In this document: positions 1 to 7,179 of the stretch, piece after piece
How positions within the stretch are numbered: the first letter of the stretch is position 1
Layout: every line of letters starts with the position of its first letter
Assembly: GCA_002369525.1 (NCBI GenBank)
Contig: DFFN01000203.1
Coordinates: 1-9,013 of the forward strand
Source of the DNA: Lachnoclostridium sp. UBA3775
Lineage (GTDB): Bacteria > Bacillota > Clostridia > Lachnospirales > Lachnospiraceae
Length of the DNA: 9,013 nucleotides
Reading direction: 5' to 3'
Notes under the pieces: generated by a model
Told to the model about the DNA's origin: nothing
The model's input: the letters and a program-made list of their open reading frames with translations, nothing else
The model's database searches: none
Made by a program: the position numbers and the translations under genes

Positions 1-1649
1 CCGCAGTTTCCCTTCTGGGACCGATGGTGAACATCATACTCTTATTTGCCAGCTTCATATCCATCGGCGGCCAGATAGTATGTTCCCATAAAATCGGAAA
101 GGGCGAGAGGCAGAAGGCTAATGCGGTATTTACCTTTTCTGTGGTTTTTGGGCTTGGGATAGCCGCATTGTTTCTGCTTTTGTGTGTTTTTGCACCTGAG
201 ATATTATTCCGTATCTGCGGTATCAGGGGAAGCAGGCAGCCGGAAATCTTTGGGTATATGCTGAAATACATGAAGGGATATATTATCGGCATTCCTGCCG
301 TGATACTTGTGCAGATACTGAGCCCCTATATGGTGATGGATAACGGCAAAAAGCTGATAACGATATCTGCGGTAGTGCTGTGCGTTTCCGATGTGACGGG
401 AGACCTTTTAAATATTTTTGTGTTTCACGGAAAGATATTCGGAATGGGGCTTGCCACCTCTGTAGCTATGTGGCTGCAGCTTACTGTACTGATGACGCAT
501 TTTATCAGAAAAAAGGGTTATTTCAGGTTTACGCTTAAAGGTATGGGAACCGGTGAATTCAAGGATATCGTAAAGTGCGGTTCTGTTTCGTTTGTTAAAA
601 AGCTTGCTGTCATCATAAGGGATATAGCTACCAACAGGATAAACCTTGTTGTTGCCGTGAGTACGGCAGCCGTGGCGGCAAAGGGAATGCAGAGTGATCT
701 TAACATGCTGATGTTCTGTATCAGTATCGGTATCGGAAGGACGCTTCTTACTGTGTCATCGATGTATTACGGAGCATCCGATAAAGAAGGACTTAAAAGA
801 AGCTTTGGTTATGCAATCAGGCTTTGTGTAAAGGTAACCCTTGCAGCCGGAGTGATCCTGTTTTTTGCGGCTCCGTTCATTGCAAGTATCTATACTTCCG
901 ACCAGGAGGTTACAAGGCTGTCCGTGTTCAGTATTCGCTGCATGGCATTAGGCCTTTCGCTTGACGGCATTACCGAGATATACCAGGACTATCTGCAGGG
1001 AATACAGAACAGAAAGATGGTAAATATATTTTGCTTTGTAGAACGCCTTTTTGTACCGATAATCACGGCAGCAGTTCTCGGAAAAATCTTTGGTTCTGAA
1101 GGCATCATGGCAGCGGTGGCTGTCGGAAAGGTCATCCTTATCCTTGGCATGTTTTTGTATCTTTGCATACGAAACCACGGCATACCGAAGCACACGGAGG
1201 ACTATATGTTCCTTGAAAAAGGTTTCGGCGGAAGAAAGGAAGACAATATAGATGCCCATATATACAGCATGGAGGATGTTGTAAGCGAAAGTGAAAGGGC
1301 TTGGCAGTTCTGCCTTGAGCATGGTGTCAGTGCAAGACAGGCAAGGCTTATGTCTCTTTTTGTCGAGGAAATGGCCGGAAACATAGTGGAGCACGGAAAA
1401 CCCCGGAATAAAACCGGAATCTGTGTGGATTACAGGCTTTATGCCGATAAGAACAGGATATCACTTTGCCTGAGGGATTTCTGTGAACAGTTCGACCCTA
1501 TGAAATACTATGAAATACACAACGATACGGAAGAAAACATAGGAATACGCATGGTAATGAATCTGGCAAAGGATATCAGATACATATATACTTTCAATAC
1601 TAATTGCCTTTACATAAATCTGACAGCGGAGTTGGAAGCTAATGAATGA
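1..1649 (+). CDS. MATE-family efflux transporter fused to an RsbW-like ATPase domain (5' partial)
   Basis: The frame is open from the left edge (first full codon at base 3), so the ATG at 24 is probably internal; the stretch reading AVSLLGPMVNIILL matches the second transmembrane helix of MATE exporters, implying that the N-terminus and first helix lie outside the window. Counting from that Met, residues 1-385 are a series of hydrophobic helices, with the MATE-like element IGGQIVCSHKIGKGE near residues 14-28. MATE proteins are cation-coupled exporters of drugs and metabolites. Residues about 408-541 are soluble and look like a GHKL ATPase of the RsbW/SpoIIAB class: N-box EEMAGNIVEHG (448-458), a G1-like LRDFCEQFDP (483-492) and a G2-like NIGIRMV (505-511). 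In G1 the usual DxG glycine is Cys487, so ATP binding may be altered. The stop overlaps the next gene by 8 bases, suggesting translational coupling to a STAS-domain protein, the usual partner of such ATPases. The domain calls are firm; substrate and signalling role are inference. Confidence 0.88.
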   Translation, partial: AVSLLGPMVNIILLFASFISIGGQIVCSHKIGKGERQKANAVFTFSVVFGLGIAALFLLLCVFAPEILFRICGIRGSRQPEIFGYMLKYMKGYIIGIPAVILVQILSPYMVMDNGKKLITISAVVLCVSDVTGDLLNIFVFHGKIFGMGLATSVAMWLQLTVLMTHFIRKKGYFRFTLKGMGTGEFKDIVKCGSVSFVKKLAVIIRDIATNRINLVVAVSTAAVAAKGMQSDLNMLMFCISIGIGRTLLTVSSMYYGASDKEGLKRSFGYAIRLCVKVTLAAGVILFFAAPFIASIYTSDQEVTRLSVFSIRCMALGLSLDGITEIYQDYLQGIQNRKMVNIFCFVERLFVPIITAAVLGKIFGSEGIMAAVAVGKVILILGMFLYLCIRNHGIPKHTEDYMFLEKGFGGRKEDNIDAHIYSMEDVVSESERAWQFCLEHGVSARQARLMSLFVEEMAGNIVEHGKPRNKTGICVDYRLYADKNRISLCLRDFCEQFDPMKYYEIHNDTEENIGIRMVMNLAKDIRYIYTFNTNCLYINLTAELEANE

Positions 1650-3648
1650 ATATCTTCTTGAGAAAAAACTGAAGGAACAGTCACCTGCCCTTCACAGACA
1701 GATGAGGGATAATGTGGCGGTTCTGAACAAAATGCTGGAGTCGTTTTTGTCATGGTTCCCGGATTTTACGGACCATTCCGCCCTTCACAGCATGGATGTT
1801 CTGGAATACTGCAATCTTATTCTCGGACAGCAGGTAGAGTTTTTAAGTGCGGAGGAGTGCTATGTGCTGATCATGGCCTGCTATCTTCACGATGTGGGAC
1901 TCACCATAAACCGGAAGGATTATGAAATCTTTCTTAAAGAGCTGGGACTTGAGTCTTACCGTAAGGACCATCCCGAGATGGAGAATGCAGATATAATCAG
2001 GGAATTCCATCATGAATTCAGCGGCGTTTTTATCAGAAAATATGCAGGATTGTTTGATTTCGCTTCAGAAGAGCAGTTGTTTGCCATTATACAGATTTCA
2101 AGAGGTCACAGAAGAGTCGACCTGTTTGACGAAAAAGAATATTACGATATCAAAACAAAGGACGGAGTGATCAGGACCGCATTTTTGTCTGCGGTAATCC
2201 GTCTTGCCGATGAAATCGATATCGGAGCCAACAGAAATCCCGAATTACTCTTTGATACTTCACGCCTTACAAAGCAGAAGGATATTGACAGCTTTGCGGT
2301 ACACAAGTCCATAAGGACTGTAGATGTGCTTAGGGATAAGATAGTGATCGGAGCAAAATCGATTGAAGACAGGATCACTCCGATGATAGAGAGTACGGCG
2401 GAGAAGGTGCAGAAAACACTGGATTACTGCAGGAAAGTTGCCGAAAAGAGATCGGATCTTCGTATATTCCAGAAAAATATTGTGATTGAAAATCTTGATG
2501 GTATCCGGATACCGCTTAAGGGAAGGATAGATTCGGACAATGCAGCGGAACTTGCCGGGCAGATAGATGAAATCCTTGAAAGGACAGGAGAGAAAAATCC
2601 GGTATTTGATGCGCAGGAGCTTAGTTATGTTTCAAGTGCGGGCCTCAGGGTGCTCATGGGCGTAAGAAAGAAAACCGGAAAGAACCTTGTCATAGAAAAT
2701 GTGTCGCGAGATGTCTATGAAATATTTGAAATGACAGGCTTTACGGAACTCTTTGACGTGCGTAAAAAAATGAGGGAAATATCGGTAGACGGCTGTGAGG
2801 TTATCGGAAAAGGGTACTATGGTACGGTCTACAGGCTTGATGCCGATACCGTCGTTAAGGTGTATAATTCACGTGATGCCCTTGCAATGATAGAGAATGA
2901 ACAGCGTCTGTCGAAGGCGGCATTTTTAAAGGGTATTCCGACTGCGATACCATATGATATCGTAAAGGTCGGCGATCTGTACGGTTCGGTGTTTGAACTG
3001 CTTGATTCCACGACCTGTACAAAGTGGCTTTGTGATTCTCCGGACGAGCTTAAAAATGTGGTGGAAAGCTATACCGCGCTTCTTAAGCTGATGCATTCGA
3101 CTAAGATGGACAAGGGATGCTGCCCTTCGGCAAGAAAGAGGTTCATAGGTTATGTTGAAACCGTAAAGCATACGCTTCCGGAGGATAAATATGAGCGTCT
3201 TAAGATGCTCGTCGAGGCGGTACCTGAGAGCCTTAATGCAATACATGGGGACTGCCATATGAACAATATCATACGCACGGGCGGTGAGCTGATGATAATA
3301 GATATGGATACCATGGCAGCCGGAAATGCGGTGTTTGATCTTGCGGGAGTCTTTTTCAATTATAAGTGCTTTGAAGAGGACGAGCCCGGAAATACAGAAA
3401 GGGTACTCGGCATTTCAGCGGAAACAGCGGACTATATATGGAATGAGGTCATCCGTTTATACTTTGAGGACAGGGATGAGAAAACGCTTGAGTCGCTAAG
3501 GAACCGTATCATGCTTGTCGGCTGGCTGCAGTTTTTGTACCGCATGGAAACGGATTTTAAAGGAAGGCCGTTGTCCGATGTAAGAAGCGCCCATGCTGCA
3601 GAGCACATAGCAGAGCTTCTTGAGATAACAGAAACACTTGAAGTCTGA
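1642..3648 (+). CDS. HD domain - STAS domain - APH/choline-kinase-like phosphotransferase protein
   Basis: A 668-residue soluble protein with three domains. Residues about 35-270 look like an HD phosphohydrolase domain: H44 and H49 (TDHSALHS), the HD pair H83-D84 (YLHDVG), H156 (SRGHRR) and D190 (RLADEID) are candidate metal ligands. Residues about 278-378 are a STAS domain with the anti-sigma-antagonist signature YVSSAGLRVLM (329-339), where the adjacent serines sit at the position phosphorylated in SpoIIAA/RsbV. Residues about 383-640 are an APH/choline-kinase-like fold: Gly-rich loop GKGYYGTVYRL (389-399), candidate ATP-binding Lys406 (VVKVY), catalytic loop HGDCHMNN (535-542) and metal-binding DMD (554-556). 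The STAS-plus-kinase half resembles a paralogous family first described in Fibrobacter succinogenes (TIGR02172, from memory). ATG at 1642 lies inside the previous gene's end, with only a weak GGA-type ribosome site, so coupled translation is likely. The phosphorylated substrate and the HD substrate cannot be told from the sequence. Confidence 0.88.
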   Translation: MNEYLLEKKLKEQSPALHRQMRDNVAVLNKMLESFLSWFPDFTDHSALHSMDVLEYCNLILGQQVEFLSAEECYVLIMACYLHDVGLTINRKDYEIFLKELGLESYRKDHPEMENADIIREFHHEFSGVFIRKYAGLFDFASEEQLFAIIQISRGHRRVDLFDEKEYYDIKTKDGVIRTAFLSAVIRLADEIDIGANRNPELLFDTSRLTKQKDIDSFAVHKSIRTVDVLRDKIVIGAKSIEDRITPMIESTAEKVQKTLDYCRKVAEKRSDLRIFQKNIVIENLDGIRIPLKGRIDSDNAAELAGQIDEILERTGEKNPVFDAQELSYVSSAGLRVLMGVRKKTGKNLVIENVSRDVYEIFEMTGFTELFDVRKKMREISVDGCEVIGKGYYGTVYRLDADTVVKVYNSRDALAMIENEQRLSKAAFLKGIPTAIPYDIVKVGDLYGSVFELLDSTTCTKWLCDSPDELKNVVESYTALLKLMHSTKMDKGCCPSARKRFIGYVETVKHTLPEDKYERLKMLVEAVPESLNAIHGDCHMNNIIRTGGELMIIDMDTMAAGNAVFDLAGVFFNYKCFEEDEPGNTERVLGISAETADYIWNEVIRLYFEDRDEKTLESLRNRIMLVGWLQFLYRMETDFKGRPLSDVRSAHAAEHIAELLEITETLEV

Positions 3649-3668
3649 ATGACATATATTTAAAAAAC

Positions 3669-3674
3669 AGGAGG
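3669..3674 (+). promoter_or_regulatory. Ribosome binding site of the SAH hydrolase-like gene
   Basis: A perfect AGGAGG lies 6 bases before ATG 3681, giving this gene an independent strong translation start, unlike the upstream gene, whose site is weak. The 32-base gap (3649-3680) shows no convincing promoter or terminator. Confidence 0.85.
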
Positions 3675-3680
3675 AAAGAC

Positions 3681-4856
3681 ATGAATTCAATTATCGACGA
3701 TATTACCCTTGCAAAAGCAGGTGAAGAAAGAATCAGATGGTTCCGCGAGCAGATGCCGTTAATGGCGGAGCTTCGCAGGCAGTTTGCCGAAGAAAGGGCA
3801 TTTGAAGGCAAAAAGATCGGTATCTGTCTTCATGTTGAGCCGAAGACTGCGGTCTGGCTTGACTGCTTCCTTGACGGAGGAGCGGAGCATATTACAATCG
3901 TTGGAAATTTAGGTACAACCAAGAAGGATACTGCGGCATTTCTTGCGACAAACCCTAAGATCACGGTTTATGCAAAGGAAAATGATACACTCGAGGATCA
4001 TGAGCGTTACGCAGAAATGGTAATGGAGGAAAAGCCGGATCTTTTTCTGGACAACGGTTCCAATCTGATAAGAACCTACTTCAAAAAAGAAAGGAACTGG
4101 AAGCCTTTTGGTGCAAATGAAGAAACAAGGACAGGCAGGCTTCTTATCGACGATGTCGGAATAAAACCCACCTTCCCGATAATAGTAATTGATGATTCAC
4201 CGCTTAAGCGTCTTCTTGAAAATGCAATCGGCGTCGGACAGTCGGTCGTTGACGGCTTCATGCGTGCAACCAGTACACTTCTTGGCGGCAAAAAAGTGCT
4301 TGAGATAGGCTATGGATATGTGGGCAGCGGTATAGCAAATAAATTCCGCTCAATGGGTTCAAATACCATGGTCTACGACATCGATCCCGTCTATCTTCTT
4401 AAGGCAAAGGCAGATGGTCATACGGTGGATATGGATCTTGAAAAACTGATTCCCCAGGCTGATGTTATCATTACCGCAACCGGCAGGTTCCATATCATCA
4501 GAAAAGAACATATCAAACTGTTCAAGGACGGGGTTATGCTTTGTAATGCAGGACACTTCGGCTTTGAGATTGATGCGGAAGATCTCAGAAAAGAAGCGGA
4601 CAGTGCGGAAATGCTTGACAAGGATGTGGAAATGTTCAGGTTTAAGGACAAGAGGGCATTCCTTCTTGGAAATGCAAGTCCGATAAACCTGTCCGTAGGA
4701 ACCGGAAATCCGATACCGATAATGGATCTCGGACTGGGACTCCAGGCATGTTGCGCAGCAAGGCATCTTAAGAAGGATAACGGGCTTCCGGTTGAAATCC
4801 AGCCTGTACCGAGGGATATTGATGTGATGATATCGGAGAAAATGCTGGCCTTGTAA
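3681..4856 (+). CDS. S-adenosylhomocysteine hydrolase-like NAD-dependent protein (divergent)
   Basis: A 391-residue member of the adenosylhomocysteinase family, whose classical members reversibly split S-adenosylhomocysteine into adenosine and homocysteine using bound NAD. Visible family landmarks: LHVEPKTA (50-57, His51 = human H55), EETRTG (147-152), DDSPLKRLLEN (171-181, Lys176 = human K186), Rossmann GYGYVG (210-215), IDP (234-236), ITATGRFHII (264-273) and AGHFGFEID (290-298, His292 = human H301). The style (HxExKTA, GxGQS, PIMDL) resembles the archaeal/Thermotoga branch, which includes S-inosylhomocysteine hydrolase. Differences: the LDDGGDL motif is LDNGSNL (123-129), the lysine-partner Asp190 is Glu180, and the GHP substrate-loop motif is GNP (342-344). 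The protein stops where relatives continue for about 30 more residues, a tail that contacts NAD of the neighbouring subunit. Start ATG 3681 follows AGGAGG at 3669-3674. Family membership is firm; the substrate may not be SAH. Confidence 0.85.
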   Translation: MNSIIDDITLAKAGEERIRWFREQMPLMAELRRQFAEERAFEGKKIGICLHVEPKTAVWLDCFLDGGAEHITIVGNLGTTKKDTAAFLATNPKITVYAKENDTLEDHERYAEMVMEEKPDLFLDNGSNLIRTYFKKERNWKPFGANEETRTGRLLIDDVGIKPTFPIIVIDDSPLKRLLENAIGVGQSVVDGFMRATSTLLGGKKVLEIGYGYVGSGIANKFRSMGSNTMVYDIDPVYLLKAKADGHTVDMDLEKLIPQADVIITATGRFHIIRKEHIKLFKDGVMLCNAGHFGFEIDAEDLRKEADSAEMLDKDVEMFRFKDKRAFLLGNASPINLSVGTGNPIPIMDLGLGLQACCAARHLKKDNGLPVEIQPVPRDIDVMISEKMLAL

Positions 4857-4879
4857 AAGTAACGATGGGCGGATGTATT

Positions 4880-4886
4880 GGGAGGA
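4880..4886 (+). promoter_or_regulatory. Ribosome binding site deciding the start of the first WYL regulator
   Basis: GGGAGGA lies 6 bases upstream of ATG 4893. The open frame can be read from a TTG at 4878, but that codon overlaps this site and has no Shine-Dalgarno of its own, so translation is assigned to 4893. Confidence 0.85.
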
Positions 4887-4892
4887 CTTTTC

Positions 4893-6167
4893 ATGGCAGG
4901 AGAAGGCAAAACCAGGCAGGATATGATTCTCGAGGATCTGAGGAACGGTCCGAAGACCAGGGAGTGGCTTGCGGAAAAATACGGGGTTGATATCGAGTCC
5001 ATAAAGAAGGATGTAGGAAAGCTTTCCAAAACATATGATATTTCAAGACATAAGAAGGGAGTCGGATACACTCTTACTGTTCCTGCACAAAGTTCAGCAA
5101 AGGATAATAAGGTACTTCGCTCGGTTGAGGATTCGTACAGGACGGATTTTTCCAAAATGCTTTTGCTTCTGATACTTCAGAAGGAGGGCTCGGTCTACAA
5201 TATCGATCATCTTACCAGAAAATATATGGAATATATAATGCCCGTGCACTATGATGAGCATGATCTTGTCGGAAACGCGGAAACCGAGAAATATAAAAAT
5301 GCGGTTGTGAATGCACTTGGGTCGCTGGTACTTGCAGGGATAATTGAAAAGACTGCAGAAAATGAATATAAACTGACAAAAAAGGCGCCCGTATATGTAA
5401 ACCTTTCTGAAGAGGAGGCTCTTGATATACTTGACAGGCTGCACGCCTTCGGTCCTTCTTATTCGTTTTCCGATAAGCTGCAGATAATTGAAAAGAAGCT
5501 TGCACATGCACTCGGGGAGGAATACCGTGAGGAAAACAGGGAAAATTTCGTTGTGCTTGGCAACCGGGTGAATAAAAAGCCTGAAGTGGAGAAGTGGCTT
5601 GACAGATTGTCGGAGCTTGATTATGAGCATTTTGCGCTTGAAATAGAATATGGAGATAAGTCTGAGATGATGATATTCAGGCTTGGACTTGTTGTTTATC
5701 TTTCGGACAACGACATGCTTTACTTTATCGGGAAAAAGGAAGGATCGGGCTACGATTATATCCTTAATGTCATGAAAATAAAGAATATCAGAATTGACGA
5801 AAGCATAAAGAACGATATATTTGAACTGCCGCGATATTTCGGGATGGCTGAGGAAATGTTCCGGATTTCCGTAGATCCCCTTATACATGTAAAGGTGGAA
5901 TTCCAGAATTTCGGAAATATCGGACTGAAACTTGAAAACCTTTTGAGGAAAAGAAAAAATGCGAAACTTTATTCTTGTACGGACGGTAAATTTGAGAAGG
6001 GTTATATATATGAGGACGATATCCGCGGACTTAATGACTTTGCAAGATTCTTAAGAAAATTCGGAAGCAGTGTTTATGTTCGTGAGCCGGAAGAACTAAG
6101 GAAAACAATGGTCTTTTCGCTGAACCGTACCTTAGAAAAGTACAGGGAGGAGGGCCTTTATGAGTAG
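4893..6167 (+). CDS. WYL-domain transcriptional regulator (first of a tandem pair)
   Basis: A 424-residue protein, probably a DNA-binding regulator controlled by a ligand or nucleic acid bound to its WYL domain. Residues about 10-62 form a DeoR-like helix-turn-helix (KTREWLAEKYGVDIESIKKDVGKL, then the short wing GVGYTL). Residues about 85-165 may form a second winged-helix-like segment ending LAGIIEKTAENEYKL. Residues about 245-303 are a degenerate WYL domain: the Trp-Tyr-Leu position reads MLYFIG (275-280) and the FRLDRI-like element is replaced by ILNVMKI (290-296). Residues about 325-415 are the WCX C-terminal extension, with YEDDIRGL (373-380), RKFGSS (388-393) and REPEELRK (397-404). It starts 36 bases after the SAH hydrolase-like gene, with no terminator between, and its end overlaps the next WYL gene. 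The longer N-terminal half distinguishes it from its partner. The regulated genes and inducer are unknown; autoregulation of this cluster is plausible but unshown. Confidence 0.82.
   Translation: MAGEGKTRQDMILEDLRNGPKTREWLAEKYGVDIESIKKDVGKLSKTYDISRHKKGVGYTLTVPAQSSAKDNKVLRSVEDSYRTDFSKMLLLLILQKEGSVYNIDHLTRKYMEYIMPVHYDEHDLVGNAETEKYKNAVVNALGSLVLAGIIEKTAENEYKLTKKAPVYVNLSEEEALDILDRLHAFGPSYSFSDKLQIIEKKLAHALGEEYREENRENFVVLGNRVNKKPEVEKWLDRLSELDYEHFALEIEYGDKSEMMIFRLGLVVYLSDNDMLYFIGKKEGSGYDYILNVMKIKNIRIDESIKNDIFELPRYFGMAEEMFRISVDPLIHVKVEFQNFGNIGLKLENLLRKRKNAKLYSCTDGKFEKGYIYEDDIRGLNDFARFLRKFGSSVYVREPEELRKTMVFSLNRTLEKYREEGLYE
6145..6154 (+). promoter_or_regulatory. Ribosome binding site inside the end of the first WYL gene
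   Basis: GGGAGGAGGG lies 5 bases before ATG 6160, within the 3' end of the first WYL gene. It supports initiation at 6160 and coupled synthesis of the two regulators. Confidence 0.8.
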
Positions 6168-7116
6168 TTACGGAAGTAATAAATTTATCAGAATGGCAAC
6201 CCTTGTTTCCTTGATGTCAAAGGACTATGGCGACGGATTTTCGGTAAGGGAACTGACTGAGCTGATGCAGGTCGATGAGGATACCATAATCCGCGATCTT
6301 AAGAATATCCAGGGCTATTCACTTCACTATGCAAGTGATGATGAGGAATATGAAGAGCGCGATGCGGGGGAGGAACTTGAGGACGGCAGGCTCGATAAGT
6401 GTGCCGGACTTTTTCTTGAGGGACCCAGAAGCAGAAATGTGCAGCTGATACTTGACAATGAGGAACTTACCATGCTCAGTGATTTCCTTGACAATGAATT
6501 GGGCAGAAAAGTGAAGAAAAGCAAGTCCTGTTACATTAAGAATGCTATCGGTTCTTTCTCCGACGAAGATATACAGCTAAGAAATTTTCTGTCTGAGAGG
6601 ATGAATAAAGGAAAGAGCGTCAGCTTCAGTTACCTTGATAAAAACAAAGAGAAAATACAGAAAAAGACCATCAGGCCGATGAAGATCATACATAATGTGG
6701 ACGATAATTTTATTTATGTTGTCGGGCATGATGAAGGACTTTACCGTTTTGACAGAATAAAGGACTGCAGGACGTCAAGTGAGATCTGTACACCTAAGGA
6801 GCACGTGGAATTTACAAAATATGACAGGGCATGGGGAGTGGAATTCGGTGTTCCGGTTCATGTGAAGGTAAAAATTCTCGATGAGGCCGGAGTTGTTATG
6901 CGTGTGCAAAGGGAGCTTGGCGACAGAGCGGAAGGACATGTCGAAAAGCATGACGGGTATATTATCTATGAGGATGACATCATAGGAATAGAAAAATTCT
7001 ATTCATGGGTAAGAAGTTACGGAAGCTCGATGATAGTATATGAACCCGAGGAGATCAGAAAGAGGCTTCTTGATTCCATAGAAAAGAGACTTGGATACTA
7101 CAAAGAGAATGAGTGA
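6160..7116 (+). CDS. WYL-domain transcriptional regulator (second of a tandem pair)
   Basis: A 318-residue protein of the usual length for HTH-WYL-WCX regulators. Residues about 9-52 form a helix-turn-helix (FSVRELTELMQVDEDTIIRDL). A very acidic linker follows (about 58-78, DDEEYEERDAGEELEDG). Residues about 148-205 are the WYL domain: the Trp-Tyr-Leu position reads FIYVVG (184-189) and the conserved FRLDRI-like element is YRFDRI (195-200), closer to consensus than in the upstream protein. Residues about 230-315 are the WCX extension, with YEDDIIG (270-276), RSYGSS (285-290) and YEPEEIRK (294-301), nearly matching the partner. The two genes overlap by 8 bases (6160-6167). Such tandem arrangement recalls PafB/PafC of actinobacteria, where two WYL proteins act together in the DNA-damage response; that is an analogy of layout only. 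The trp operon promoter begins within 30 bases of its stop. Confidence 0.88.
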   Translation: MSSYGSNKFIRMATLVSLMSKDYGDGFSVRELTELMQVDEDTIIRDLKNIQGYSLHYASDDEEYEERDAGEELEDGRLDKCAGLFLEGPRSRNVQLILDNEELTMLSDFLDNELGRKVKKSKSCYIKNAIGSFSDEDIQLRNFLSERMNKGKSVSFSYLDKNKEKIQKKTIRPMKIIHNVDDNFIYVVGHDEGLYRFDRIKDCRTSSEICTPKEHVEFTKYDRAWGVEFGVPVHVKVKILDEAGVVMRVQRELGDRAEGHVEKHDGYIIYEDDIIGIEKFYSWVRSYGSSMIVYEPEEIRKRLLDSIEKRLGYYKENE

Positions 7117-7117
7117 G

Positions 7118-7144
7118 GAAGTTTTTAAAAATTAAAAAAACTTC
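7118..7144 (+). repeat. A/T-rich inverted repeat just upstream of the trp promoter
   Basis: GAAGTTTTT (7118-7126) and AAAAACTTC (7136-7144) form a perfect 9-base-pair stem with a 9-base A/T-rich loop. It starts two bases after the stop of the second WYL gene and abuts the -35 box at 7145. No T-run follows on either strand, so it is not a standard intrinsic terminator. It may be a weak 3' end hairpin for the upstream transcript, or an operator-like site. Confidence 0.5.
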
Positions 7145-7173
7145 TTGACATTGAAAATGTTTTGTGATTTAAT
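7145..7173 (+). promoter_or_regulatory. Sigma-A-type promoter of the trp operon
   Basis: TTGACA (7145-7150, perfect -35), a 17-base spacer, and TTTAAT (7168-7173, five of six matches to TATAAT). TG at 7165-7166 makes it an extended -10 promoter. Transcription would begin near 7179-7181, about 45 bases before the T-box Stem I. The strong consensus fits a constitutive promoter whose output is set downstream by the T-box. Confidence 0.82.
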
Positions 7174-7179
7174 TACACC

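Noticed and set aside
3638..3660. TTGAAG and TATATT as a promoter for the SAH hydrolase-like gene
   Set aside because: The spacing is only 11 bases, too short for a sigma-A promoter, and no other -35 fits the TATATT.
4878..4892. TTG start giving five more residues on the first WYL regulator
   Set aside because: The TTG overlaps the GGGAGGA ribosome site that serves ATG 4893 and has no site of its own.
4418..5155. A 245-codon minus-strand open frame across the SAH hydrolase-like and WYL gene boundary
   Set aside because: It spans two well-supported + strand genes and its serine-rich composition is typical of an antisense shadow.
5094..5888. A 264-codon open frame on the minus strand
   Set aside because: It lies fully opposite the first WYL gene, whose protein has recognisable domains, and its own product shows no recognisable family features.
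7118..7144. Inverted repeat as an intrinsic terminator of the WYL gene
   Set aside because: No T-run follows the stem on either strand and the stem is A/T-rich, so the standard terminator pattern is absent.
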